A stretch of DNA of 64,000 nucleotides from Amycolatopsis tolypomycina (GCF_900105945.1 NZ_FNSO01000004.1:3348001-3412000), one strand, 5' to 3'; counted from the stretch's first letter, positions 30,642 to 39,684 are shown. The notes: generated by a model from the sequence alone, not told the origin. Program-made: numbers and translations.

Positions 30642-32329
30642 ACAGATCACTCGCACTGGCCCTCGCCGTGCCGTTGCTGGGCGCGATCGCCGTGCCCGCC
30701 ACGTCGGCCCAGCCACCGCTGCCGGTCTCCGAGTTCTCCGTCCTGGCTCGTGAAGGTGCCGGCGGGTACGACGTGGCGGCGGCCGAGAAGGCGATCTGGG
30801 CGGCGGGCGGCACGGTCGTCACGAGCAACGCGGCGGCCGGCCTGATCACCGCGGCCGCGCCCGCCGGCGGGTTCCTCGAACGGGTCTCCGGCGACCGCGC
30901 GGTGTTCGGCGCCGCCAAGGCGAAGTCGATCGGCACGGTGCCGAAGAGCGGCAAGGCCGTGCCCAAACCCGATGTCGTCGAGGCGGACCCCGGCCGCGCC
31001 GCGCCTCGGCCGGGGTCGTCCGCCGGCCTCGACCCGCTCGACGACCGGCTCTGGGGCCTGAAGTCCGTGCGGTCGGACCTCGCGCGCACGGTGCAGCCCG
31101 GCGACCGGCGGGTCAAGGTCGGCGTCATCGACTCCGGCATCGACGGCACGCACCCGGACCTCGCGCCGAACTTCGACCGCGCGGCGTCCCGCAACTTCAC
31201 CAAGGACATCGTCGCCGACGGCAACGGCGTGCCGGTGGACGGGCCGTGCGAGTACCGCGGCTGCGTGGACCCGGTCGACGTCGACGGCAACGGGCACGGC
31301 ACCCACCTCGCCGGCACCATCGCGGCGGCCGCGAACGGCTTCGGGGTCTCCGGTGTCGCGCCGAACGTGACGCTGGTGAACCTCCGCGCGGCGCAGGACT
31401 CGGGCTTCTACTTCCTGCAGCCGACGGTCGACGCGCTGACCTACGCCGGCGACGCGGGCATCGACGTGGTGAACATGTCCTTCTACATCGACCCGTGGCT
31501 GTTCAACTGCCCGGCCAACCCGGCGGATTCCCCCGCGGAACAGGCCGAGCAGCGCACGGTCATCGAGGCGACGAAACGCGCCCTGAACTACGCGCACCGC
31601 AAGGGCGTCACGATCGTGGTCGCGCTGGGCAACCAGCACAGCGACCTGGCCGCGCCGCAGCCGGACGCGACGAGCCCCGACTTCCCGTCGAACAGCGCGC
31701 ACCCGCGCACGGTGGACAACGCGACCTGCCTGACGCTGCCACTCGAAGGACCGCACACGATCGGCGTGGCCGGATTCGGGCCGTCCCAGGCGAAAGCGGA
31801 CTACTCGAACTACGGCGTCGAGCAGATCTCCGTGTCGGCGCCGGGCGGGTACAAACGCGACTACTTCGGGACGCCGTGGTACGACAGCCGCGACAACGAG
31901 ATCCTCTCGACCTACGCGCGCAGCGCCGGCGTGGCCGCGGGGTACATCGACGCGGCCGGGAACATCACACCCGCGGGTGCCGCGGTGGGCATCCGGAAGG
32001 AGACGGCGGCCGACGGGCGCGCCGGCTACTTCCGCTGGCTGCAGGGCACGTCGATGGCGGCCCCGCACGCGGCCGGCGTCGCGGCACTGATCGTGTCGCA
32101 GCACGGCCGGCCGACGGGCGGCGGGTTCGGGCTGAACCCGGACGTGGTGCAGCGGATCCTCGAGGAAACGGCGTCGAAGATCGCGTGCCCGGTCCCGCGC
32201 ACAGTGGACTACTTGAAGGAAGGCCGGGACGCCTCGTACACGGCGACCTGTGAGGGCGACGCCGCGTTCAACGGCTTCTACGGCCACGGCGCGGTCGACG
32301 CCTGGTCGGCCGTCACCCGCCGGCCGTGA
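30638..32329 (+). CDS. Secreted subtilisin-like (S8) serine protease
   Basis: 563 residues from a TTG with GGGGGAGAAG upstream. The signal peptide is residues 1-24 (NRSLALALAVPLLGAIAVPA then TSA). A propeptide follows. The S8 triad is complete: Asp165 (VIDSGIDGTHPDL), His220 (GHGTHLAGT) and Ser472 (GTSMAAPHAAG). Cys pairs in CEYRGC suggest disulfides. It resembles housekeeping exported subtilases of actinobacteria. Coupling to the DDAH-fold gene places it in the promoter-C operon. It may be exported with a role in maturing or releasing a peptide product. It could instead simply be co-transcribed. Confidence 0.88.
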   Translation: MNRSLALALAVPLLGAIAVPATSAQPPLPVSEFSVLAREGAGGYDVAAAEKAIWAAGGTVVTSNAAAGLITAAAPAGGFLERVSGDRAVFGAAKAKSIGTVPKSGKAVPKPDVVEADPGRAAPRPGSSAGLDPLDDRLWGLKSVRSDLARTVQPGDRRVKVGVIDSGIDGTHPDLAPNFDRAASRNFTKDIVADGNGVPVDGPCEYRGCVDPVDVDGNGHGTHLAGTIAAAANGFGVSGVAPNVTLVNLRAAQDSGFYFLQPTVDALTYAGDAGIDVVNMSFYIDPWLFNCPANPADSPAEQAEQRTVIEATKRALNYAHRKGVTIVVALGNQHSDLAAPQPDATSPDFPSNSAHPRTVDNATCLTLPLEGPHTIGVAGFGPSQAKADYSNYGVEQISVSAPGGYKRDYFGTPWYDSRDNEILSTYARSAGVAAGYIDAAGNITPAGAAVGIRKETAADGRAGYFRWLQGTSMAAPHAAGVAALIVSQHGRPTGGGFGLNPDVVQRILEETASKIACPVPRTVDYLKEGRDASYTATCEGDAAFNGFYGHGAVDAWSAVTRRP

Positions 32330-32939
32330 CCTCCCAGCTGCCGTCAACCCGGAACTGCAGTCTCCGGTGCGTGGCCTGGGCGGCGCGGGCCAGCGGCACG
32401 AGCGCCGCGGCCTGCGCCGGGGCGACTTCGATCCGGCGTCCCCAGCCGTAGTCGGCCAGCCCGATGCCGGTGGGCGTCCCGTGGAACGCCGTCCGGCCGT
32501 CGCCGGGATCCGCGCCGCGGACGAATTCCGAGACCTTGTCCGCGCCGAGGAGCGCGGCGGCTTCCGCGAAGGTGATCCACCGGTAGTTGATCGACGACGG
32601 GCCCTGGCCGGTTTCGTCGGCGTAGTAGATCACCCGGCCGTCGGCGAGCAGCACGTCGGCGGCCGTCACGAACGCCAGGTAGTCCTGCGGGTGGGCGCGG
32701 CGTTCCCACAGGTCCCTGTGCTTGGTCGCCCGGGGGTGGAGGGACACCTCGAGAACGCCGTGCCGCCGCGTGAAGGAGCGCACCAAGCCGTCCCGGATCA
32801 GGTCGAGCACTTCGTCCCTTGCCAGAAGCTGCTTGCCGATCCGGGAAATCCGCCGGGACCGCCCGTACACCACCACACTCGCGAACACCACGGCGATGTT
32901 CACGACGCCGATTCCCCACAGGACCCACCACACCGGCAC
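32313..32939 (-). CDS. Hypothetical protein with one N-terminal membrane helix
   Basis: 208 residues from a GTG. Residues 3-25 (VWWVLWGIGVVNIAVVFASVVVYG) form a membrane anchor. The rest is cytoplasmic, with VLLADGRVIYYADETGQGPSSINYRWITFAEAAALLG. No known domain is recognised. It overlaps the protease end by 17 bases (convergent) and diverges from a TetR gene, so it may be a TetR target. Confidence 0.7.
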   Translation of the reverse strand: MPVWWVLWGIGVVNIAVVFASVVVYGRSRRISRIGKQLLARDEVLDLIRDGLVRSFTRRHGVLEVSLHPRATKHRDLWERRAHPQDYLAFVTAADVLLADGRVIYYADETGQGPSSINYRWITFAEAAALLGADKVSEFVRGADPGDGRTAFHGTPTGIGLADYGWGRRIEVAPAQAAALVPLARAAQATHRRLQFRVDGSWEVTAGG

Positions 32940-32980
32940 AGCGCCTCCCAGGCTCGTTCGGCCCAGGATGCGCCGACGTC

Positions 32981-33028
32981 GGACACTGCGTCAAGACACA
33001 GTGTCCAGATTTGCTGTCCGGGTATGCT
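32981..33028. promoter_or_regulatory. TetR operator and leaderless promoter
   Basis: GGACACTG (32981-32988) and CAGTGTCC (32999-33006) form an inverted repeat around GACAC-A-GTGTC (32995-33005). A -10-like TATGCT (33023-33028) lies seven bases before the GTG of tetR, so the mRNA should begin at or beside the start codon. The operator covers the -35 region. Confidence 0.6.
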
Positions 33029-33034
33029 CCGGCC

Positions 33035-33652
33035 GTGCCTTCAGTAACCCGGCCCGCGGGCAGCAGGCGGCAGAACCGCCGCGAAGAGCTGGAGCGGCGC
33101 CTGTTCGCGGCCACCGAGGAGCTCGTCGCCCAGGGCGACGGCTTCACCGAGCTGAGCGTGGAGCGCCTCGCCGCGGCGGCGGGCATCTCCCGGTCCACGT
33201 TCTACGTCCACTTCGAGGACAAGGGCGACCTGGTCCGCCGGCTCGCCACCACGGTGCTGGCCGAGCTCCGCGAGGTGTCGGCCACCTGGTGGGCGACGGC
33301 CGACCCGGCCGGCCTCACCGCGGCCATCACGGCGATCGTCGAGGTGTACCGCCGCCGCGCGGCGGCCTTCACGATCATCACCGAAACAGCGGCGTACGAC
33401 CCGACGGTCGCGGCCGAGGTGCGCACGCTGATGCAGTCGATCATCAACGCCACCCGCGAGGCGATCGAGCGCGGCCAGGCGGCGGGCGTGATGCGCCGGG
33501 TCCGCCCGGCCGAGACCGCGGCGCTCCTCACCTGGATGGTCGAGCGCGCGGGCTACCAGCTGGTCCGCACCACGGACCCGGCCCAGGACGAGAACGTGGT
33601 GGAAGCACTGACCGACATCATCCGGGCGACGCTCTACACCGCGACCCCCTGA
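33035..33652 (+). CDS. TetR/AcrR family transcriptional regulator
   Basis: 205 residues from the GTG at 33035. The HTH is in residues 20-65 (ELSVERLAAAAGISRSTFYVHFEDKGDLVRRL). The ligand domain ends MVERAGYQLVRTTD, as in many actinobacterial TetR proteins. No SD precedes the GTG, and a TATGCT box is seven bases upstream, both fitting a leaderless transcript. The palindrome in its promoter points to autoregulation and control of the divergent membrane-protein gene. Confidence 0.9.
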   Translation: MPSVTRPAGSRRQNRREELERRLFAATEELVAQGDGFTELSVERLAAAAGISRSTFYVHFEDKGDLVRRLATTVLAELREVSATWWATADPAGLTAAITAIVEVYRRRAAAFTIITETAAYDPTVAAEVRTLMQSIINATREAIERGQAAGVMRRVRPAETAALLTWMVERAGYQLVRTTDPAQDENVVEALTDIIRATLYTATP

Positions 33653-33902
33653 CGGCAGCGCCTTCGTCGACGAGATTCGTTGATCGCGCGTCGCACCTTG
33701 TTCGCCGGTCGAGACGCTCGGGGGAGTCGCCGGGCCGGTGTCAACGAACCTCGGACGCGCGACACTACTTGCAGAACGACAGCGTGGGCCGGATCCAGGT
33801 CCGCAATCACCGGTTGCACGCGGGGTGGCGGGCGGTCCCGTCCGCCGGCCCCGGCCGGTCGCTAGGCTTGACCGGGCCGCGAGCCTGGGAGGGAAGCCGG
33901 CG

Positions 33903-34565
33903 ATGTCGTACAGCTACTACGTCTACGTGAGCGACAGCAAGGTCGACATGCTGTTGCCCCAGATCGACCCGAGGGCGGGGGCGAAACGCAAGCTCGAAGT
34001 GGGCGTCGACCTCAAGGTGCTGTCGGCCAAGCGCACCGGCGAGTCACCCGCCGACAACCGGTACAGCCGCCTGCTGACCGTCGTCGAGTACCTGCGTGAC
34101 CACGGTGATCTCGGCTCGGTCGACGAGCCGGGGCAGTTCTTCTGGGGCCTGCTGCCGATGCGCTGGGGCGCGTTCCCCGGTGATCCGACCGGCTCGCTGG
34201 TGTTCTTCGGCGGGCGCAGCGACGACACCGTCGTCGGGCTGGGCGGCTCGGCCCGGCACGTGTGCGACTCCGTCCCGGACGCCGCCGCGCACGGGGTCGG
34301 GCGCTCCATGATGGCCTCGATGCTCGACGGCCTCGGCGTCACCTCGGAACTGGAGGACGAGTACGTCGCCGACGCGCTCGACAGCGACCTCGACCGGGCC
34401 GACCGTGCCGCGCTCGCGCGGGTCCAGGGCGCCGTCGGGAGCCTGCGGTGGCCGGCGCAGAACGTGGAGTTCGTCGCGAAGCGCCTGCTGCACGGCGACA
34501 GCCCGGACGGCTCCGCCAAGTCCGTGCTGCTGGGGACCCCGCTGTACGTGGCCACCGTCGACTGA
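33903..34565 (+). CDS. DUF7019-like protein
   Basis: 220 residues. The opening MSYSYYVYVSDSKVDMLLPQ, then GQFFWGLLPMRWGAF, LVFFGGRSDDTVVGLGGSARHVCD and VEFVAKRLLHG match a family I recall as DUF7019. No enzyme motif is seen; it has a globular alpha/beta look. It sits five bases before the kinase-WD40 gene and is probably co-expressed as its partner. The 250 bp upstream hold no other gene. Confidence 0.65.
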   Translation: MSYSYYVYVSDSKVDMLLPQIDPRAGAKRKLEVGVDLKVLSAKRTGESPADNRYSRLLTVVEYLRDHGDLGSVDEPGQFFWGLLPMRWGAFPGDPTGSLVFFGGRSDDTVVGLGGSARHVCDSVPDAAAHGVGRSMMASMLDGLGVTSELEDEYVADALDSDLDRADRAALARVQGAVGSLRWPAQNVEFVAKRLLHGDSPDGSAKSVLLGTPLYVATVD

Positions 34566-34570
34566 CGCCG

Positions 34571-37500
34571 ATGGAGGTGTGGCGCCGCGGTGACGTGATC
34601 CTCGACCTGTACGAGGTCCTGGACGTCGTGCGCACCGGCGGCCGCGGGCTCGTGCACCAGGTGCGGCACCGCGGCTGGGACGTCGACCTGGCGGTGAAGA
34701 CGCCGCGGCGGGCCCTGCTCCGCTCGCCGGAAGCCGTCCGGGACTTCGAACGGGAAGCCGAGGTGTGGGTCGGGCTCGGCCTGCACCCGCACATCGCGAA
34801 CTGCGTCTACGTCCGCACCCTCGACGGCGTGCCGCGGGTCTTCGCGGAGTGGGTCGACGGCGGCAGCCTGGCCGAGGCCGTCCGGAGCCGGAGCCTCCAC
34901 GAGCGCGGTCTCGGGGCGCTGCTGGACGTCGCCATCCAGGCCGCGTGGGGGCTCGACCACGCGCACGAAAACGGCGTCGTGCACCGGGATGTCAAGCCCG
35001 CCAACGTGATGCTCGCCCGCGACGGCACGGTGAAGGTCACCGACTTCGGCATGGCCGGCGCCGATCCGTCCGACGAGCGCGGCGGCCTGACGCCCGAATA
35101 CTGCTCGCCCGAACAGGCGCGGTCGCTGCGCGGGCTCACCACGGCCACGGACGTCTGGTCCTGGGCGGTCACCGTCCTCGAAATGTTCCTCGGCAGGCGG
35201 CCGCACGAGCACGGGCCCGCAGCCGGTGGCGTCCTCGAGAGCTCCGCCGGTGACGCCGCCCTCCCGATGCCCGGCGAGGTGGCCGACCTGCTGCGCGAGT
35301 GCTTCGCCGAGGACCCGGCCGCGCGGCCCGGCCGGTTCGGGCCGCTCGCGGAACGCCTGGTCCGGGTGCACGAGCGGGAAGTCGGCCCGTACTCCCGCAG
35401 CGTGCCGCCGTCGGCGACGCTGCTCGCCGACGGCCTGTCCAACCACGCCCTGTCCCTGCTGGACCTCGGCCGCCGCGACAGCGCCGAAGAGCTGTGGACC
35501 CGGGCGCTGCAGGCCGATCCGCACCACCCGCACGCCCGCTACAACCGCGGCCTGCACCGGTGGCGGACCGGGCTGCGCACCGACGCCGAACTGGTCGACG
35601 AGCTGGAGTCCCTGCGGTTCGGCGAGCCGGGCGACGGCGTGGGGGAGCACCTGCTCGCCCTGGTGCACCGCGAACGCGGCGACCCGGTCGCGGCGGCCGC
35701 GTTGCTGCGCGACGCCGTCGCGCGGGCGCCCGGGGATGCGCAGGTCACCGCCGAGCTCGGGTCGGTCGAATACGCGCCGGCGCCCGCGCAGGCCCTCCTG
35801 CCGGGGGAGCACGAAGACTGGATCACCGCACTGGCGGTGACCCCGGACGGCCAGGTCGCGGTGTCGGCCGACGGGTCCGGCGGGCTGCGGATCTGGGACC
35901 TCGCGGCCCGGGAATGCCGTCAGGAGCTGCACCTCGACGGCTACCGCGCGTCGGCGCTGGCGGTGCGGGACGACGGGCAGCTCGTGGTCGTCGGCGGGGG
36001 CGTCGGCCGGGCGCTCGTCCTCGACCTGGCCGCCGCAACCGGGTTCGAACTGCCCGGCCACCCCGGCTGGGTGGGCCTGGTCGCGCTGACCGCGGACCAG
36101 CGCCACGCCGTGACCAGCGGCTTCGACGGGGAGACCGTCACCTGGGACCTCGAAACCGGTGAACCCGTGGCCGTCCGGGAGTTCGACCAGAAGGCGGAGG
36201 TCCTCGGCGCGCACGGCACCCTGTGCTCCGTCGTCGACCACCGGCGCAGCACCTGCTCGGTGTACGACGTCCGCACCGGGGAGCTGGTGCACCGGTTCGA
36301 CGGGACGCGGATGGCGGCGCGGTTCAGTGGCGACGGCAGGCTCGCCGTCACCGGCCTCGGCAGCACCGACGTCCGCCTGGTCGCGCTGCCCTCCGGCGAA
36401 CCCCTGCGAGACCTCGGGACCGGCTTCGGCAGGCTCGCCGTCAACCTCGACGGCACCGTCGGGTTCTCCAGCGGCGGCCGCACCGAGCCGTCGCGGGTGT
36501 GGGACCTGGACACCGGCCGGTGCCGGCTGTCCCTCGACTCCGTGCCCGGCACCAAGCAGGTCGTGCTCAGCGCGGCCGGGCGGGTCGCCGTGACCGCCGA
36601 AGGGAAGTCCGTGCGGGTGTGGCACCTGCCGCCCGCCGGGCCGCCGGCACCCTGGAGCTACGTCCGCCCGCACGCGGCCCCGGACGTCGCCGCCACGGCC
36701 GCCCGCGCCACCGAGCTGGTGGCCGAAGCGGCCGAACTGGCCGGCGCCGGGCGGCTCGGCGACGCCGCGGACCGGATCCGCGCGGCCCGGGCGCTGCCCG
36801 GGTACCGGCGGCACGCGGAGCCGGTGCGCCTCTGGCGGCGACTGGGCGCCCTCGGCCGCCGGACCGCGCTGGCCGACGCCTGGGCGGCGGGCCGGATCGA
36901 CCCCGCGGGACGCGCGTCGTGGGCGCTGGAGTTCAGCGGCCGCAGCCCCACCGCGCTCGCCCGCAACGGGAACGCCTCCGAGGCGTGGGTCTTCGACGTC
37001 GAGACGGGCGAACTGCTGCACACGCTCAGCCTGCACACCGGGCACCTCAGTGCCGCGGCGATGACCGCCGACGGCCGGCTCGCGGTGTCCGGCGGCGAGG
37101 ACGGCCGGGTCGTCGCCTGGCGGCCGCGCGACGGGCGGATCGTCCAGCTGTTCACCAGCCCGCGCGACCGGGTCTACTACGTCGCGATCAGCGAGGACGG
37201 CCGGGTCGTGCTGTCGGGCACCGCCGACGGCGTGGTCGCGGCCTGGGACGTCGGCAGCGGCCGGGCCCTCGGCCGCTGGGAGGCGCACGCGCAGGCGATG
37301 CAGAACGTCGCCGTCAGCGCCGATCACCGCTACGCGCTCTCGCTCGGCCAGGACGTCAGCGTGAAGGTCTGGGACCTGGCCGCGGGCGAGCTGCAGTGGG
37401 TGCTGCGCGGGCACCACGAGTGGATCGGCACGGCCCGGTTCAGCGACGACGCCCGGTTCGTCGTCACCGGGGGCGCCGACGCCGCGGTGCGCGTCTGGCG

Positions 37501-38869
37501 GCTGGCCGACGGGCAGTGCGAGGTGGTGCTCACCGGGCACACGGACGCGGTGACCGACGTCGTCATGAGCCCGGACGGGCGCCACGTGCTGTCCGGTTCG
37601 GTCGACGGCACCGTCCGGCTGTGGGACGTCGCGGCCGCGAGCTGCGTCCACGTCCTGACCGGGCACGCCGCCGTCGTGCGGCAGCTGGCCGTCGTCCCGG
37701 ACTTCCGGCTCGCGGCCTCGGGCGGGGAGGACCGGACGGCCCGGCTGTGGGACCTCACGACCGGACGGCAGCTGCGTGCCTTCACCGGCTTCTCGGACGT
37801 GGTCACCGACGTCGCGCTGGCCCCGGACGGCGCGCTGCTCCTCGCCGGCGACGAAGGCGGGCGCCTGCTGACCTGGGCCCTGGACTGGGAGTACGACTTC
37901 GCCGCGGCGACCGGCGTCCTGGGACCGGAAGCCGAGCCCGCGTTCGACGAGCTGCGGGCCGAGGTCGCCGTCCCGCTGCCGACCCGCGCGGACAGCCGTC
38001 CGGCGCTCGTCGAGACGTTCGCCCGCCTCGGCGAGCGGGAGCGCAACGCCGTCACCCGCAGCCTGGAGCTGGCCGGCGAGCTGGGCAAGATCCTCGCGCG
38101 GGACGACACCGGGTACCGGCTGTACATGCACGCCGTCGCCGAGGAATCGGCGGCCCGGGAGCCGGCGCGGGCGCCGAGCGTCGCCGAACGGCTGGTGCTG
38201 CTGCTGCGGCCGCCGGCGGAGCTGAACCGCGGCGAGGAGTTCTGGGCCGGCTTCTTCGCCGAGCAGCTCCAGGACGACCTCGTGACGCTCGCCCGGTGTG
38301 CCGCGGTCCTGCGCGGCGAGGGCGACCTGGCGCCGGCCGAGCAGACGTGGCAGCTCGTGGTCGACATCCGCTCGCACCTGTGGGACGCCGGGCACCTGGA
38401 AACCCAGTCCGCGATGCTCGGCTGGGCCGCGGTCCTCGCCGACCTGCACCGCGAGCCGGAGGCTCTGGCGCTGGCCCGGGCGGTCACCGGGGAACGCGCC
38501 CAGGACCTGGGCCCCGGCCATCCGGCCACATTGGAGGCGGCCGCGGTCCTCGCGCCGCTGCTGTCGGCGCGCGGCGAGCTCGCGGAGGCGGAACGGACCT
38601 ACGACGACCTGCTGCCCCGGCTCACCCGGCACTTCGGCCCCGACGACGCGCGGACGCTCGAGGCCCGGGTGGGGCTCGCCCGCGTGCACCGCCTGCTCGG
38701 CCGGCCGGCCGAGGCCGAGCCGGTCCTGCGCGAGGTGCTCCGGAAACGGCGGCTGCGCCTGGGCACCGAGCACCCGGAAACCCGCGCCGTCCAAGCCGAG
38801 CTGGATACCTTGGGGACCCGGCCGGACGAACCGGACCAGGCGAAGCGGAGATGGTGGAGGCGGCGATGA
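34571..38869 (+). CDS. Giant Ser/Thr kinase - WD40 propeller - TPR protein
   Basis: 1432 residues, no signal peptide. Residues 10-275 are a Ser/Thr kinase: Lys43 (DLAVKTP), catalytic HRDVKPAN with Asp140, DFG at 158-160, then APE-like PEYCSPEQ. The Gly-rich loop is degenerate (RTGGRG). Residues about 290-410 contain TPR-like helices. Two WD40 propellers follow, about 415-690 and 800-1115 (GHTDAVTDVVMSPDGRHVL, DGTVRLWDV). Residues about 1210-1425 are NPHP3-type TPR repeats (LGPGHPATLEAAAVLAPLL, HPETRAVQAELDTL). The layout fits a sensor that docks partners on propeller and TPR surfaces. It sits between two unknown genes in a tight cassette. Confidence 0.88.
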   Translation: MEVWRRGDVILDLYEVLDVVRTGGRGLVHQVRHRGWDVDLAVKTPRRALLRSPEAVRDFEREAEVWVGLGLHPHIANCVYVRTLDGVPRVFAEWVDGGSLAEAVRSRSLHERGLGALLDVAIQAAWGLDHAHENGVVHRDVKPANVMLARDGTVKVTDFGMAGADPSDERGGLTPEYCSPEQARSLRGLTTATDVWSWAVTVLEMFLGRRPHEHGPAAGGVLESSAGDAALPMPGEVADLLRECFAEDPAARPGRFGPLAERLVRVHEREVGPYSRSVPPSATLLADGLSNHALSLLDLGRRDSAEELWTRALQADPHHPHARYNRGLHRWRTGLRTDAELVDELESLRFGEPGDGVGEHLLALVHRERGDPVAAAALLRDAVARAPGDAQVTAELGSVEYAPAPAQALLPGEHEDWITALAVTPDGQVAVSADGSGGLRIWDLAARECRQELHLDGYRASALAVRDDGQLVVVGGGVGRALVLDLAAATGFELPGHPGWVGLVALTADQRHAVTSGFDGETVTWDLETGEPVAVREFDQKAEVLGAHGTLCSVVDHRRSTCSVYDVRTGELVHRFDGTRMAARFSGDGRLAVTGLGSTDVRLVALPSGEPLRDLGTGFGRLAVNLDGTVGFSSGGRTEPSRVWDLDTGRCRLSLDSVPGTKQVVLSAAGRVAVTAEGKSVRVWHLPPAGPPAPWSYVRPHAAPDVAATAARATELVAEAAELAGAGRLGDAADRIRAARALPGYRRHAEPVRLWRRLGALGRRTALADAWAAGRIDPAGRASWALEFSGRSPTALARNGNASEAWVFDVETGELLHTLSLHTGHLSAAAMTADGRLAVSGGEDGRVVAWRPRDGRIVQLFTSPRDRVYYVAISEDGRVVLSGTADGVVAAWDVGSGRALGRWEAHAQAMQNVAVSADHRYALSLGQDVSVKVWDLAAGELQWVLRGHHEWIGTARFSDDARFVVTGGADAAVRVWRLADGQCEVVLTGHTDAVTDVVMSPDGRHVLSGSVDGTVRLWDVAAASCVHVLTGHAAVVRQLAVVPDFRLAASGGEDRTARLWDLTTGRQLRAFTGFSDVVTDVALAPDGALLLAGDEGGRLLTWALDWEYDFAAATGVLGPEAEPAFDELRAEVAVPLPTRADSRPALVETFARLGERERNAVTRSLELAGELGKILARDDTGYRLYMHAVAEESAAREPARAPSVAERLVLLLRPPAELNRGEEFWAGFFAEQLQDDLVTLARCAAVLRGEGDLAPAEQTWQLVVDIRSHLWDAGHLETQSAMLGWAAVLADLHREPEALALARAVTGERAQDLGPGHPATLEAAAVLAPLLSARGELAEAERTYDDLLPRLTRHFGPDDARTLEARVGLARVHRLLGRPAEAEPVLREVLRKRRLRLGTEHPETRAVQAELDTLGTRPDEPDQAKRRWWRRR

Positions 38870-39585
38870 TCCCGGGGGCGTTCGGCACCGAGGTACTGGT
38901 CACCGGCAAGGAGTTCATGGCGGAGATCGGGGCGTTCTTCCCGGTGAGCATGACCGTGCGGGGCACCGCGTTCGAGGCCGTGTTCATGATGCGCGATGGC
39001 GAGCTCGGGCACCGGACGACCGGACCGTACACGCCCGACCGGCCACCGGTCGACGCGATGAACTGGGCCCGCCTGCGCACCGGAACCGCGATGGCCGGGC
39101 ACTTCCCGCGCTTCCGGATCGACGCGAGCGGACTGTGGCCCCGGATCGACGTCGAGCTGCTCGGGACCGACGTCCGCGGCTTCATCGTGATGCCGGAGGC
39201 GGTGACCGCGGAGGCAGTGAACGCGCCCTACCTCGGTGCGTGGCAGGAGCAGATCTCGTCCTCCGTGCGGATCGCGCTCGACTGGCTCGCCGGCTGGATC
39301 GCGAGCTGCCACCATGAGGCAGGCGGCCCGGAGCCGTCGATCGACCTGGACCTGGTCTACCGCCCGGACGAGGACTACGAAACCCGGCTCGCCGGCCTCG
39401 ACGAGCGGGTGCGGGAGCTCGTCCCCCCGGTGCGGACGGTGCTGGAACTGCGCTGGCGGTCGGCCACCCCCGCCCAGCGCAAGGCGTTCGCGAAGTACCT
39501 GAAGGGCGCCCGGAAGACCGGGCCCCGCTCCGACCGCCGGCTGAGCCTCCGCATCGGCGACGTGACGCTGGAAGTGGTGCTCTGA
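38866..39585 (+). CDS. Hypothetical protein, third gene of the kinase cassette
   Basis: 239 residues. The ATG at 38866 has GGAGG five bases upstream and overlaps the kinase stop. The protein is a soluble alpha/beta sequence (EVLVTGKEFMAEIGAFFPVS, GYTPDRPP-like segment, WQEQISSSVRIALDWLAGW) with a Lys/Arg-rich end. No domain is recognised. Coupling suggests it is a substrate or effector of the kinase protein. A palindromic repeat follows. Confidence 0.7.
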   Translation: MIPGAFGTEVLVTGKEFMAEIGAFFPVSMTVRGTAFEAVFMMRDGELGHRTTGPYTPDRPPVDAMNWARLRTGTAMAGHFPRFRIDASGLWPRIDVELLGTDVRGFIVMPEAVTAEAVNAPYLGAWQEQISSSVRIALDWLAGWIASCHHEAGGPEPSIDLDLVYRPDEDYETRLAGLDERVRELVPPVRTVLELRWRSATPAQRKAFAKYLKGARKTGPRSDRRLSLRIGDVTLEVVL

Positions 39586-39610
39586 CAGCGCCACGGGGGA
39601 GGCCACCGGT

Positions 39611-39663
39611 GTCATGAAAGAGTCGTTCATGACACCGGACGTCATGAACGACTCTTTCATGAC
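39611..39663. repeat. Palindromic repeat, copy 2
   Basis: Perfect 23-bp arms (39611-39633 and 39641-39663) with loop ACCGGAC. The arm is the same GTCATGAA-AGAGTCG-TTCATGAC unit as in copy 1, but the two units are in the opposite order. It again lies between two convergent genes, 25 bases from one stop and 21 from the other. Confidence 0.85.
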
Positions 39664-39684
39664 GTCCGGAGCGGGCCGGGGCGG

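Noticed and set aside
32401..32760. Possible coding on the plus strand after the subtilase
   Set aside because: The minus-strand membrane protein has consistent coding character and a membrane anchor. The plus reading has none.
33923..38794. A 1623-codon open frame antisense to the kinase-WD40 gene
   Set aside because: Its composition (Gly/Arg/Pro/Asp-rich, no domains) is the usual mirror of a high-GC gene. The sense strand has clear kinase and WD40 motifs and an SD.
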